Shown: positions 1 to 10,526 of the stretch, piece after piece | Layout: each line of letters begins with the position of its first letter | Position numbering within the stretch: position 1 is the stretch's first letter | Source of the DNA: Selaginella moellendorffii | Lineage: Eukaryota; Streptophyta; Lycopodiopsida; Selaginellales; Selaginellaceae | Assembly: GCF_000143415.4 (NCBI RefSeq) | Contig: NW_003314272.1 | Location: 55,144 to 119,143, forward strand | Direction of reading: 5' to 3' | Length of the DNA stretch: 64,000 nt | The notes under the pieces: generated by a model | The model's input: the letters and a program-made list of their open reading frames with translations, nothing else | Told to the model about the DNA's origin: nothing | Database searches by the model: none | Translations under genes and position numbers: made by a program

Positions 1-419
1 GTGCTATTGGCATATGGCATCTGGCATCTTTTATTCCATTTTTAGAATATTATTTATGAATATGCTTATAATCTACCGGTTCAAATTCAAAAACGTCAAA
101 TAGATGGCATAGATGAAGGGCCAAAGGGGTGGCAACACTTCAATGTGATTTTAGTGATGCTCCAAATCAAGTGAAATTTGTTAGGGCAATAGGGCAGATT
201 GTGAGCTACAATCTGTGTGTGTGTGTTAACATTGCCTTTAGTTGGAACAAGGTTTTGGAAATGAAGATCGTGTGCCCAGATGAGCAAGCCATTTGCTGCT
301 TCTCACGTCTTGCGCTTGTAGTGGAGAAGTGGGCCATTGACTGAAGCATGCGGCTCTTCTTTAGAACCTTGAAAGTAAGTTTTCAATGTTTTTTGAGAGT
401 TTCCATCTATTTATCTTTG
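1..419. other. Unassigned AT-rich sequence at left edge
   Basis: No gene was recognised. Short open frames exist on both strands at about 96-344, but they begin with non-ATG codons, overlap each other antisense and match no family I know. The stretch runs into the left arm of an inverted duplication that begins near 420. Confidence 0.5.
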
Positions 420-640
420 CAGGAACAAGATCCAGACTGGTAGTCAAGTCGCCAGGGAGAAAAGCTGAGGAAATTGGTGAAATGGCTTTATACTTTTTCA
501 TTTTTGTGTTATAACTAAAACTTTGCAGCATTCTTTCAGCCTATGCAAGACAATGATTTAAATTCAAGTCTTCAGGAGGAGGACATCCCTACTGTAAACA
601 ACTTTCCTTCATCCCTCTTGCTGCCATCAGCAAATGGTGG
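420..640 (+). repeat. Left arm of a diverged inverted duplication
   Basis: This stretch reappears on the opposite strand at about 2985-3215 with clear similarity along its whole length. It includes a likely short intron (donor GTGAAATGG near 477, acceptor CATTCTTTCAG near 540) followed by an open stretch beginning PMQDNDLNSSLQEED. Both copies keep the intron, so the duplication copied genomic DNA and not a processed transcript. The parent protein is not identified. Because the other arm lies beside acyl-CoA-binding/kelch remnants, it may come from the same gene. Confidence 0.75.
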
Positions 641-969
641 GCTTGTCACGGAGATGAAAATGGAAGAAAATTATGTCAAGTACTCCACTATTATGGAGAG
701 ATTGATGTTTGCAATGAATGGTTTTCACCTCTGGTATCTATCTACCTCGATTGTCCACATGGTGGAGAACAACCTCTGGCCAATCGGCATGGACCACTTT
801 CGAGCTACATTAGTGCCAGAGATCTGGAAGAAAAGAGAGCCTTTTGTATGCATGGAGTTCATGTCAATGGAATGGACATGCTCAAAGTCGGCGAGGTGGC
901 CAAGGAAGCCATTGCGAGAGCTCAGAGGGGTGATGGCCCAATATTAGTGGAGTGTGAGACTTACCGGTG

Positions 970-1285
970 TATTGTTAGGCACCAGGTCAGGATAATAGGA
1001 TAAAGAAAGGGCCCTGCAATTAAGTGATCACCCTTTTAGCCAGTTGGCTTAGGGTATAAGGGATAGGATCCTAACATTAGCCCAGTTCGATTCTCGTGGC
1101 TGACGAGTGGGGCAAGAATATTCTGAAGGAATATTTAATATGGTGGATCTAGAGGGAGAACCAAGGTTTGGTAGACCCTAAGAGAAGGACCATGATAACC
1201 GGATGGTGGCCTAAGGGCCCTACAATCAAGTGATCACCCGTTTAACCAGTTGGCTTAGGGTGTAAGGGATAGGATCCTAACATAT
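970..1285 (+). mobile_element. tRNA-like (SINE-like) insertion in the PDH relic
   Basis: This foreign segment sits between the ETYR and RGHSLADPDEL codons of the E1-alpha relic. It contains two related head modules (about 1018-1085 and 1222-1285) that share GTGATCACCC and CCAGTTGGCTTAGGGT. The first resembles a tRNA D-arm region (AGCCAGTTGGCTTAGGG) followed about 40 nt later by a B-box-like AGTTCGATTCTCG, which suggests a tRNA-derived SINE. I see no open frame and no clear target-site duplication. The family is not identified. Confidence 0.5.
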
Positions 1286-1899
1286 ATAGAGGTCATTCTC
1301 TCGCCGATCCAGACGAGCTCTACAAGCCTTGTAAGTGCCTTGCTTTGTTCTTCGCTCTCTTCTGGTTCTTTGGAAGCTAAACTTTGTTCTTTCTTTCTGT
1401 CCAGAGCAACCAGTTGGCTTAGGGTGTAAGGGATAGGATCCTAACATATATAGAGGTCATTCTCTCGCCGATCCAGACGAGCTCTACAAGCCTTGTAAGT
1501 GCCTTGCTTTGTTCTTCGCTCTCTTCTGGTTCTTTGGAAGCTAAACTTTGTTCTTTCTTTCTGTCCAGAGCAACCAGTTGGCTTAGGGTGTAAGGGATAG
1601 GATCCTAACATATATAGAGGTCATTCTCTCACCGATCCAGACGAGCTCTACAAGCCTTGTAAGTGCCTTGCTTTGTTCTTTGCTCTCTTCTGGTTCTTTG
1701 GAAGCTAAACTTTGTTCTTTCTTTCTGTCCAGAGCAACCAGTTGGCTTAGGGTGTAAGGGATAGGATCCTAACATATATAGAGGTCATTCTCTCGCCGAT
1801 CCAGATGAGCTCTACAAGCCTTGTAAGTGCCTTGCTTTGTTCTTCGCTCTCTTCTGGTTCTTTGGAAGCTAAACTTTGTTCTTTCTTTCTGTCCAGAGC
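1244..1899 (+). repeat. 4 x 164-bp tandem repeat spanning an exon-intron junction
   Basis: Four nearly identical units begin at 1244, 1408, 1572 and 1736, exactly 164 bp apart. Each unit holds the right end of the inserted element (ACCAGTTGGCTTAGGGTGTA...), then the PDH E1-alpha codons for RGHSLADPDELYKP, then an intron-like segment with donor GTAAGTGCC and acceptor TTTCTTTCTGTCCAG. The last unit runs directly into the downstream PDH coding remnant at 1900. Only a few substitutions separate the units, so the amplification is recent compared with the decay of the host gene. Confidence 0.93.
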
Positions 1900-2084
1900 A
1901 AAAGAGCAAGCACGCCGCTTGCAATCCCATCCCTCCTTTCAAGAAGTACTTGCTAGAAGAAATTCTAGCCAGTGAGGTGGAGTTGAAAGCCATCGAAAAG
2001 AAGATCAAGGAGATTGTGGAGGATGCCGTGGAGTTTGTGGATGCGTTGCTTCTTCCACCTCACAGACATGATACGAGAGGCTGA

Positions 2085-2413
2085 TGATCTATTGGTTCCT
2101 TCAAAATTATTGAGCTCTTGGGCACATTTGCAGATTCTCCAACCTGTGTAAACGGCTTCCACCAACACTCAGAGTAGGAGACACCTCTGATTGGTTTTTG
2201 CATGTCTTCAGTACATGCATCTGATAGCTTCCACCTCAATACAAGTCACAGTCTCAAAAACAACCAAGGCTATTAATGTTTCTTTGCCATTCAAACACAT
2301 GAAGACGAGACTCAATCCCTAGGCAGGACAGAAAATGACAAATGGAATCGGAGTAAGGCCTGCAAGGATAATCAAAATAGCATACCTCACATGCGATATA
2401 CGTCCGTGCTGGC
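2085..2413. other. Region between PDH and kelch relics, no gene seen
   Basis: I see no coding signal beyond possible decayed PDH 3' sequence. The next recognisable material is the antisense kelch remnant. Confidence 0.4.
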
Positions 2414-2790
2414 TTATATTGCATTGACAGCTTCCCATGTCATTGTTTCCAGATCAAAGATGTTGAGGTCATTGAGCAAACACCTATTGGAGTCTTCTCC
2501 ACCAAACATGACTCCACTAAGCAGGATCCGATCAGCAAAACAGACTGGCCCCTCAAACAGCAAATGATCAATCTCAGGTTCATACAGTATGTCACATGCA
2601 CAAGAGCTTGTCCATATGTTGGAAAAGCAACCAAGTGAAAGTCTGCATATCAAAAACATGAACTGGAGATAGAGAGCACTGAAGTGAGACACTGAAATGC
2701 ATTATATTAACCTGAGACAGAGTCAATGGTTTCTCAAGTGGCCACCAACAAACAGCATCCTGTTCTTCAGAATCTGAAAACACTCGGGAA
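2414..2790 (-). pseudogene. Acyl-CoA-binding/kelch protein relic (kelch repeats)
   Basis: On the minus strand the translation gives HVFDMQTFTW at about 2650, then FGGEDSNRCLLNDLNIFDLE and MTWEAV down to 2414. This is the FGGED-x-LNDLxxxDL-x-TW pattern of kelch repeats in plant ACBP4/ACBP5-type acyl-CoA-binding proteins, which bind acyl-CoA esters. The frames are disjointed and no acyl-CoA-binding domain is seen nearby, so it is a fragment. Coiled-coil pieces probably from the same gene type lie on the other strand at 3505-3860. Confidence 0.7.
2648..2765 (+). repeat. Direct duplicate, copy 1 (partner 3234-3363)
   Basis: The stretch with GAGATAGAGAGCACTGAAG, AACCTGAGACAGAGTC and AAACAGCATCCTGT recurs at 3234-3363 in the same orientation with small indels. 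The copied DNA belongs to the kelch-protein relic. Confidence 0.75.
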
Positions 2791-2984
2791 TATTGTAAGA
2801 TGAAAGTATAAAGCTATAAAAATTACCAGGCTATGACTGGCACAGGGTGGGATCAGTGGCATGGACAGGGACAAAAGGAGACATTGTGAGCTTTTGCTCA
2901 GCTTTGGACCAGGTGAGCATTCTTAGATTGAGCACCTATGGCAAAGGTGCAACATCAGTTATTAAAGAGCAAAACACTACATAC

Positions 2985-3215
2985 CTGGACATCGTTCCAC
3001 CATTTGCTGATGGCAGCAAGGGGGATGGAGGAGAGTTGTTTACAGCAGGGATGTACTCCTCCTGAAGGCTTGGATTTAAATCATTGTCTTGCATAGGGTG
3101 AAAGAATGCTGCAAAGTTTTAGTTCTAACACAAAAACGAACAAATACAAAGCCATTTCACCAATTCTCTCAACTTTTTCCCCTTGCGACTTGACTACCAG
3201 TCTTTTCTGCAAGTG
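2985..3215 (-). repeat. Right arm of the inverted duplication (partner 420-640)
   Basis: The reverse complement matches 420-640, including the intron-like stretch and the open segment beginning MQDNDLNPSLQEEY. The arms are about 2.3 kb apart and flank the PDH relic and the tandem array, so the whole unit is a large imperfect inverted structure. Confidence 0.75.
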
Positions 3216-3233
3216 AAAGTGAAAGTCCCCTTG

Positions 3234-3363
3234 TCAAAAGCATGAACTTGAGATAGAGAGCACTGAAGTGAGATGGATCTCAAAGCTCCTCTGCATTACA
3301 TTAACCTGAGACAGAGTCGGGGGAGTTTTTTTAGTGGCCACCCACAACAAACAGCATCCTGTC
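3234..3363 (+). repeat. Direct duplicate, copy 2 (partner 2648-2765)
   Basis: Second copy of the kelch-relic segment at 2648-2765, with an extra GGATCTCAAAGCTCCTC insertion relative to the first copy. Confidence 0.75.
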
Positions 3364-3504
3364 TCTAAACATTTTTGCTGTGTGAAGGCTGGATCCTCGC
3401 CCCTGTATTTCCCATCTGGCCAGATTCCAAAGCCTCAACGATCCACAAACGTTCTCCAGGATCTGTTTTGTGCGTCTCTTCCTTGTTTGATAATGTTATT
3501 TTAC

Positions 3505-3865
3505 TTCTTTCCAGGAGAATGGCAGCTACAACACACAAAATTTGCTGGAGCTTAAATAGGAGCTTGAGGTGGCTCTAGCATCACTCTAAGATGAAATAGC
3601 ATGTACAGCTATGACTGGTCAAATATGGAGAAACCCTTAGCTTTTGTGAATTGCTTTAATGGAAAGGAGCTTATGCAGCATGATAGTTCATGGCAGAATG
3701 AAGTAGAGGCACTCCAAGTTTGGCAATCTTGTTGGATGTCTCTATGCTTCTCTCTGAAAGTGACAAAAAGAATGAGATTGCTACACTCCAGGTCGTGTCG
3801 ATGCTGCTGTTGTCCACCAGCAGTGACATTCCTGCCAGTGTTGCTTGCAGCAAGATCAAGATCAT
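3505..3865 (+). pseudogene. Acyl-CoA-binding/kelch protein relic (C-terminal coiled coil)
   Basis: On the plus strand broken frames read NLLELK-stop-ELEVALASL-stop-DEIACT at about 3540-3610, then NEVEALQ and SLAILLDVSMLLSESDKKNE in a shifted frame to about 3795. A heptad-rich C-terminal coiled coil of this kind follows the kelch repeats in plant ACBP4/5-type proteins. In-frame stops and frameshifts show it is dead. Its orientation is opposite to the kelch pieces at 2414-2790, so the parent gene was rearranged after copying. The family link is an inference. Confidence 0.5.
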
Positions 3866-3869
3866 CGTT

Positions 3870-6800
3870 GAGTTTTAGGCAAATTGATGAAGATGCCTGG
3901 AAAATGAGAGATGAAAACAAGAATAGAAAGAAAAAAAAGAACCAAAAAGGCTCTGGAAATATCTGTATAGCTGAGGGCAGAGGCTCTGTATAGCTGTGAG
4001 AAGATGCTCTGGAAATGGTTGATGAGAAACTTGGTCTCTTGATTAAAATCTTGGAGGGGCCAGGAAAACTTCCTAGCAGAGAGTAGAATTTTAAACCTTG
4101 GGAGAAAAGAAAGATTGGATGACAAAAGCAAAGTACCTTGAAAATGTTGCATTAGATAAAATCCTGTCTTGGCTTCTTAAGACAAGAGGACATTGTGCAC
4201 ATCCAAAATGTTCAAGTCATGTCAAAAGTGTTTCTAAGAAGGATTTTCAGATAGAGACAGACTTGGATAGGACATTTAGATTCATACCTTGTCAAGATGC
4301 TCTCCATGTGCTTGAAAACTTTGGGAGGACGTAACGAGAAGGATTCCAAGCTGATGGCATTACTTGCATGTGCTTCTTGATGGCTTACAATGATTGGCCA
4401 TCGAGTGACAAGGAGTGGAAGAAATGGTGACAAAATAAATGGAAAGTGTGCATTTCAATGGTAAACCTTATTGTTTTAGTCATTTTCATGCAAAAGAATT
4501 TTGAACTAGAGAGGATAAATGTTGGTGATTTAGTGTTCTACATTCTTTTTCAAGTCTTTTAGGTTTTGGTCGTGATGAAGCAAGAGTAGTTACAACATTT
4601 TACAAAATTCAAATAAGATCTGGAAGATGATAGTGGTTGAATTTCTATATTTATGGGAATTTATTTTAGGACTTGGAGCATTGTTTCTTGGTAGACATTT
4701 TTGAAAGAGTCATGTGTTAAATGTTCATCACAATAGTGAAATGGATTGTGCTCCCTATTTTCAACTAAGAAAAAAATTACATAAGAGACCACTATATCTC
4801 ATTACCAAGAGAATCACAATAAATTATTCTTCTATTGTTTTATTTTTTAAAGATGTGTTGTTCTATTCCAAACTATGTCCAACTACATCTTCTCAAATTG
4901 AAATGGTCTCTACTTCTCCCAGTGGAGTTGGGATCCCTATTAATGTGTGTGTCCATGAGCCCAGTGTTAGAGTTGGCAGTAGGATAACAGAGGCTTTACC
5001 ACAATGGCCTGCAAGTGGAGGTGTAATTGGCAGCTTCATTCTCATTCACTGTGCAGGCAGGTTCCCACGGTCTCGGAAGGATGCCCTTCGCAGCATGACT
5101 CATCAGCTCAATAGCGAGAATGTCTTGGTAATTGTTATCAGAGGTGGCCAGCACTAAGCGAGTAGGTTGTTATTGGTGACATGGTATGCAATGTTCTACT
5201 AGAGCCATCACATTGCCTCTTGCAATGACCAGAGCTGACTGCTTGGAAATGCACACTCCAGGTGAGGGATGTGAAGCCAATGCTGGTGGTGTAGGCACCA
5301 AAGAAAAGGCTAAACAACTGACTGCTGCTGATGTTATTGGCCTGCCCACCACCATTTGTTTTTCGTGGCTTCCAGCTCACAACTAGGAAAGGAAGTTAAA
5401 GTTCTGCTGTGCATTGCTGAAAGACTGAAAGTCTTGATGGCATAGCCTACATTGACATGGTAATCCAGACTTCCTTCCTTGCTCTTTGCTACTAATGGAT
5501 CCTCTACTTTGCTATTCATCTTGGTCGAGAGATTGCAATAATGCACTTGAAGAGGTTGCTTGAATCTATCTCTGCTGCTATATGCCAAGCTCGGCACTAC
5601 CTCTAACGGAAGCAGCTCACTACACACCATCTTGTCAAGTTCGCTGCAGACTGAACATTGTATTAACTCGAGGTTTCATATGAGGATCATGATTCCCCAC
5701 GCAACATATCTATTCCATTCAATCTGAAAACATTCCACATTGAATTGTTGCGATGGAGATCTTTCAGTTCTTCATGCCAAACAATGGTATGGCACTCTTA
5801 AGTTTGAGGTAAAAAGCTTTCACATATTGTTTGTAGCCAAACTGAATGCATTCTCATGTGGAATGGCTCAGTGACAACAAGCTGGATCCCATTCTAGAGT
5901 CACTGGCCAAGCTACCTTGGTTGGCTTGCACAGGCTTAACCTCAGCGAGTCCATCTATCCACTGGCAAGTTCTCAGTGTTGAGAATAGTGAGCCAAGTGG
6001 CAGTGACTGAAGAGGTGAGTTTTCTATTTTTATGCTTTTAGCTCTCTGGCAAACATCTGTATTCTCTTTTCTTCTTCTCTAGATTACTGACAACCTTGCT
6101 TGAAATGTATTACAGTCATACACATTGGAGATTAAGTTTCTTGAAGCTCTCTGATGCTTCAAACAAAATGCAAGCACTGCCACCGTCAAGCATACATGAC
6201 GATTGGCTTCAAGAAGATGATGGCTAAGTTTATGAGTTTTGCAGTTGTCAAATTTTCAGCTGTTCTTGGCTCTTCTGGATCTGCCAAGTGAGTATTTCCG
6301 AGCTATGACTCGATTTCTGATGTTGAAGCATGTGAAGTTTTTATGCAGTTTTGGTCAGAGTGTAGAACAATGCACTGGATCTTTGAACGGAAACACGGGG
6401 AACATTCGAAAAAACCCAGCACTTGAGGTGATATGCTCATTAACATTTGTGATTTGTTTATCTCGAGGCACATTTTTTTTAGGCACTTCGAGCATTGACT
6501 TAACGGGAACTTTCATTGGTAGGGGCAATGATTCTAGCAAAGAAGGCTCTGGAAGAAGCTTATATTACGAAGCAGATGATCTGTTTTCAGACCTCTTGAA
6601 AGATGAAAATGAAGGTTTAGCATTAACAAGGAGCAACTATATCGCTTTTAAGGTTACAAAGGTCCATCTTGCAGGAACATCATTGGTTGTAACCTGGAAT
6701 GAAGGCTACGTTGGAAGCAGCAATGGGGTATATGCTCTAAAATTTATCCCACAGCTTTTGCAAGTCTATTTCGACATTGCATTGCAAGATATGAGCAATT

Positions 6801-8990
6801 ATAAGTTCCAAACCGTTGCATTTAATCCGCTGCTCTTTGTATGTTTAGCACTACTCTGCGCTCTTTTACCTATGGTCTTCTTCAGAATCAATGCCATGCT
6901 TCCGGATAAGGCATTTTCAATCAAGGTAAGCAAGATTAGTTTACTCATAAGCTGACTCATGTCTTAAATCAGGTCCAACAAATGTGTTGTCAGTTTGTGC
7001 ACACTTTCTTCAAGAAATCTCCTTAATTCATTGCTCTTTTGAAGGTAAGCCTTTCTTATCTAATGAAGTTGTTATCCCAAAAGAAGTAAAAACATTGCAG
7101 AAGCCCATCACCAGTCAACCTCAAACAAGTGACAGTAAAGTAAGATGGATTTCACAAAGCCTCCTTTGCAATTATGCTGAGTGGTTGGAGACCATGGGGG
7201 TGGTGGTACTTGTTTCAAGGATGGTGTAAGAGAGCTCTTTGAAACTCTGGAGTTGGTTCTCTACAAAAACCTCTCCTTATGGTAATCGAAGTTTCTCACT
7301 GTCTATATTGTGTCTAATCTTCACAAACATCCAGGCATAAAACTTCTGCCATCCCGGCCCTATTTTTTGTCATAACTGCCATAGCAAAGCTTGCAACGTG
7401 CCATCGAGAGCTCTTGCCTAGAGCTTGAGTCCTAAGGTTTGCTTTTTTTTGTCTTCTCTAAGGAACTTTTTTGAGTTTAAGTTGCTGTTCTTGATGAAGG
7501 TGGCACAATCACATCAACTACTCAATAAGATTGTCTGGAGAAGAATTGAAGATCACCATTGCTGCCTACGACTGAGTCCCTGGAGTGGAGAAGCTGGTGA
7601 TGACTGCAAAGATGGACCTTGCTTCGCAGCTTATACAGCATGAGAAGCCCGAGAGCTTGCTGCATTACTACAAGACCATGGAGCTGTCCACAAAGTTTGA
7701 TTTGTTTCTCACATGTCTAAGAAGATTTGGCCCCCCATTGATCTCAACATGGTCAGATGCTACCAGCATTTTGGAAAAATATTCACAGGTTATACTTCCC
7801 ACCAAAGGATCAACTACAAGGAAATAACTTCAAAAAAAACAAAGAGAACTCACAAGGATCTGGCTCACACAAATTGAAACAAAACTTTGGAAATTGTTTT
7901 GGAATTTAATTCTCCTTGAGAGTTTTCAAGAAGATCTGTCCACTAGGATGAATGTTGCAGTGATAGATTCACGTTTTAAACACCACCTACATTTTCCAAC
8001 AAGAGATAAGATCTTTGAATTCTTCCTCCTTTCCACATTATCTTGAGAGGCTTTAATGGATAATCACTGGGGAGGCTAATGTTGACCTTATAAAAGGGAT
8101 CCTATGAGAAGAAGAAGAATTTCTTCAAAAGTTGAGAATTGAGCTAAGAAGTCTAATCGATGGACTGACGATTGTGGAGACCCACTCATAGAAATTATTG
8201 GCCTTTGGACTGGCAAAGCAATTCTCTAGTGGATTTCTATGAGCTCCTTCTGGATCTGCTTCACCCCACTGTGCCAAACCACTCATAACCTTTTGGAGTA
8301 GATTGTAAATCAGCTGTTTACAAACATTTTTAATTCATTAATTATTTTATTAATATTATTATTGAATTAATAATTAATAAATTAAATAGTTATAATTAAA
8401 TATTAAATTAGCTGATTCTGCTAATTTACAATCTTTTATTTCTATCCACTCAAAACCTTTATGATATACATGCTGCAATGTGAACAATACTCAGCCAAGG
8501 ACATTCAACCATTCCCTACTTGGAGCATGTCGGGATCTGAAAGAGAGAAGCTTGAGAAATTTATGCAAAGCCAACCGTTGATCTCACCGTTCCAGCCTCT
8601 AGGATGCCCACAAATTGTTGGCATCCACTAGCAACTCTATACTGCAAGCAAAACTGGTCATAGAAGGGAAATAAAAGAAGAGCTAAGAGAACTTTATCAT
8701 GGCTATATGTCTTTAGTGATGTCTGTCAGCTATTCACATACTTCCCAGCCCACATGGTTGGATGATCTGCTCAATGTGGATCTCAAAAGTACAAGTAGTG
8801 ATCTGGTCAAAATTGCTGGAAGGTAGAGAGTTCTTTTTTCCAATGAATAGCTTATCATCTGTAGATGTTTTCCAAGAGAATGACTTGTAAATGCCACTGA
8901 GTGGCTTTAAAGGGCCACGAGTTTCAAAACACAGGTACAGTAAACATGCTGATTTTGTTCCATTTCAATGTGTCAATTGAGTTATTTCTT
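3870..8990. other. AT-rich region with unrecognised coding-like relics
   Basis: No intact gene is supported. Coding-like stretches include 4098-4334 (+), 4714-5157 (+, 147 codons open), 6239-6955 (+, 238 codons open, with a possible 55-nt intron 6428-6482) and 7585-7827 (+, containing STKFDLFLTCLRRFGPP). None resembles a family I can name with confidence. Near 8330-8400 there is a very AT-rich stretch able to fold on itself. The pattern fits decayed gene pieces like those identified elsewhere in this half. Confidence 0.45.
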
Positions 8991-8998
8991 CTTGTATA

Positions 8999-9175
8999 GG
9001 GAGTCAACTATTTCAAGTACGACAATTCCTTTCACAAGAAAAATCAGCCTTCTCATGCTCAGTACACAAACAAAGTTTGCATCTCAGGAATGGAGCAACA
9101 CCACCACAAAACCCGGTGAGTGAGGCTCTCAACAAAAGCAAACATCCTATCTTCTATGAAATGTGTGAATGGTAA
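8999..9175 (+). pseudogene. Alpha-galactosidase (GH27) exon relic
   Basis: After an acceptor-like TTGTATAG the frame reads GVNYFKYDN, the GH27 motif that carries the catalytic nucleophile Asp (family form GVDYLKYDN). Shortly after, another frame reads VSEALNKSKHPIFYEMCEW and ends in a stop, matching the family region ALxxxGRPIFYSLCEW. The enzyme family releases terminal alpha-galactose from galacto-oligosaccharides. The intervening codons are in different frames, and no flanking GH27 exons such as the N-terminal GWNSW region are visible, so this is an isolated remnant. Confidence 0.75.
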
Positions 9176-9361
9176 TTAAATTTTTTTTTCTTGCTATCTT
9201 TTGTGATATAAGAGCTCATGTTTCTGTGCATAGGGGAGACCTTTTGACTTTCCTATCACTACCGCATCCTTGATCTCTTTATGGACAAAAAAATGTTTTC
9301 TATTCTATATCTTCTTCCACAATCATACAACTGACATCTTCCAGAATAAGATGTGAAGCTA

Positions 9362-9380
9362 GTTTAGGGTTTAGGGTTTA
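9362..9380 (+). repeat. Short interstitial telomere-type repeat
   Basis: About two and a half units of the plant telomere repeat TTTAGGG occur here and abut the left arm of an inverted repeat. It is too short to call a former telomere. Confidence 0.6.
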
Positions 9381-9471
9381 CCATATTGGTGAGGATTTGA
9401 CACTATTTTGAATGGTTTGTGTGTGGCAAGCTCTTTTAAGAACAGGTAATCCTCACCAATATGGTCTAAAC
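9375..9471. repeat. Inverted repeat, about 22-bp arms with 53-nt loop
   Basis: CCATATTGGTGAGGATT on the left pairs with AATCCTCACCAATATGG on the right, and the match extends into TTTA-rich flanks apart from a 2-nt bulge. A transcript could fold into a long hairpin. It may be the terminal inverted repeats of a tiny non-autonomous element or a foldback sequence; a small-RNA precursor is possible but unproven. Confidence 0.65.
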
Positions 9472-9585
9472 TCCTAAAGTTCTCATTCCATACATGCAAG
9501 TGAACCCAGAAGAAAAAGAATGGTCAAGATGGCTTGTGAGCCAAGGAAATGACAATCTCCCTAACCAATCAAGGTTTAACCAAAT

Positions 9586-10013
9586 TTACATTGCCAAGTT
9601 CACACCCCATTGATCGAAGGAGTTGATTCCCCAGATAAATCCCTGCACCACGACCCAGTGATCATACAAAGGTAGAAGCTGGCCAACTGTATATGGCTTT
9701 AGAGTTGGTAGCATCATGCTCAAGGCTGGATGGTTGCTGGTGAATTCTTGCAGACTTTCACCTAGCATGCTAGGTAACTGTAGAGCAGCAAGGAAAGAAC
9801 ATTCATGAACTTACTTTGTGAGGAGTCAAATAATCTGGGACACCTTCCACTTGAAGTTCCTCGAGGATCTGAAAAAAGAAATATTTAGACCATGAAAGAA
9901 TACAAGAGATTCCTTACTAACCCTGCCATAAGCCAATGTGTCTGCTTGGAGAAAAAAAGTGCACAAATTTCAAACTAAATGCCCAATTCTGAATGGTTAA
10001 CTACACCAGGTTA
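9586..10013 (-). pseudogene. Glucose-6-phosphate isomerase relic, copy 1
   Basis: The minus strand encodes the C-terminal region of cytosolic-type glucose-6-phosphate isomerase: [17 protein letters not shown], then [20 protein letters not shown]. Upstream on the same strand, after a short intron, lies an exon remnant equivalent to ILKELRAEGFPDYMIPHK, and before it the end of an exon equivalent to QADTLAYGR. The SFDQWGVELGK signature region of the family is recognisable. Introns are retained, so this is copied genomic DNA and not a retrocopy. The rest of the enzyme is absent. A second copy lies about 9.5 kb downstream in the same orientation. Confidence 0.85.
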
Positions 10014-10090
10014 GTGCACACACCACTGAAAGAAGCGCCACACAATGTAGGTTAAATGTAGTGCTACAACCATTATTGCTGTATTCAATT

Positions 10091-10420
10091 TATATCTTCT
10101 TTTCAATTCAGTCTTGTGCTTCAAGTTTAGCATTACAAAACTACCAAAACAGCATTAAAGGGAATAAATTATCTCTGAAATTTGAGAGATCAAGATTCTT
10201 GTGTGATTGGTAGGGACAAAAGATATGTTATTCCGGAGAATATGGAATTTATCAAATAAGCAAGTTCTTGGCAAGTTTTGTTACTCCTTTTAAAACTTTC
10301 TAACCTTTCTAATTCTGATGATTTAGGAGTTTAAGAGGCAAATTTTGTGGATCCTACACATAATAAATAATAATTTTAAAGAATACTTAATCTTTAACGA
10401 CTAGAACATCACTTCACTTT
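10091..10420 (+). repeat. Direct duplication, copy 1 of about 330 bp
   Basis: This non-coding AT-rich segment, starting TATCTTCTTTTCAATTC, is repeated at 10527-10855 in the same orientation with small indels and substitutions. Confidence 0.85.
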
Positions 10421-10526
10421 AAAATTATAATCTTACACTTATTGTTTATTTAGGTGCAGGAAATAACTATAAACATGGAGAGGAAAAATAATATTATTAA
10501 ACGCTCTAATTCAAAGCTTCACAAAT

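Larger units (their letters stand above)
660..2084 (+). pseudogene. Plastid-type pyruvate dehydrogenase E1-alpha relic, interrupted
   Basis: Pieces of the E1-alpha subunit of the plastid pyruvate dehydrogenase complex (acetyl-CoA supply for fatty acid synthesis) occur in the right order. Around 689-725 a frame reads YYGEIDVCNEWF, matching the FFGDGTCNNGQFF region. At about 750-830 come VENNLWPIGM and RATLVPEIWKK. At 850-970 a different frame reads VNGMDMLKVGEVAKEA and GPILVECETYR. The next segment, RGHSLADPDEL, is displaced to about 1290 and is then repeated. The C-terminal part, LASEVELKAIEKKI and VEDAVEFVDA, lies at 1935-2045. The gene is broken by frameshifts and stops, by a mobile-element-like insertion at about 970-1285, and by a four-fold tandem amplification. 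The LVECETYR-RGHSLADPDEL signature is of the plastid rather than the mitochondrial type. Confidence 0.88.

Noticed and set aside
4098-4334. Possible TBC/RabGAP fragment (QIETDLDRTF)
   Set aside because: Only about ten residues resemble the TBC start and no further TBC motif follows in any frame.
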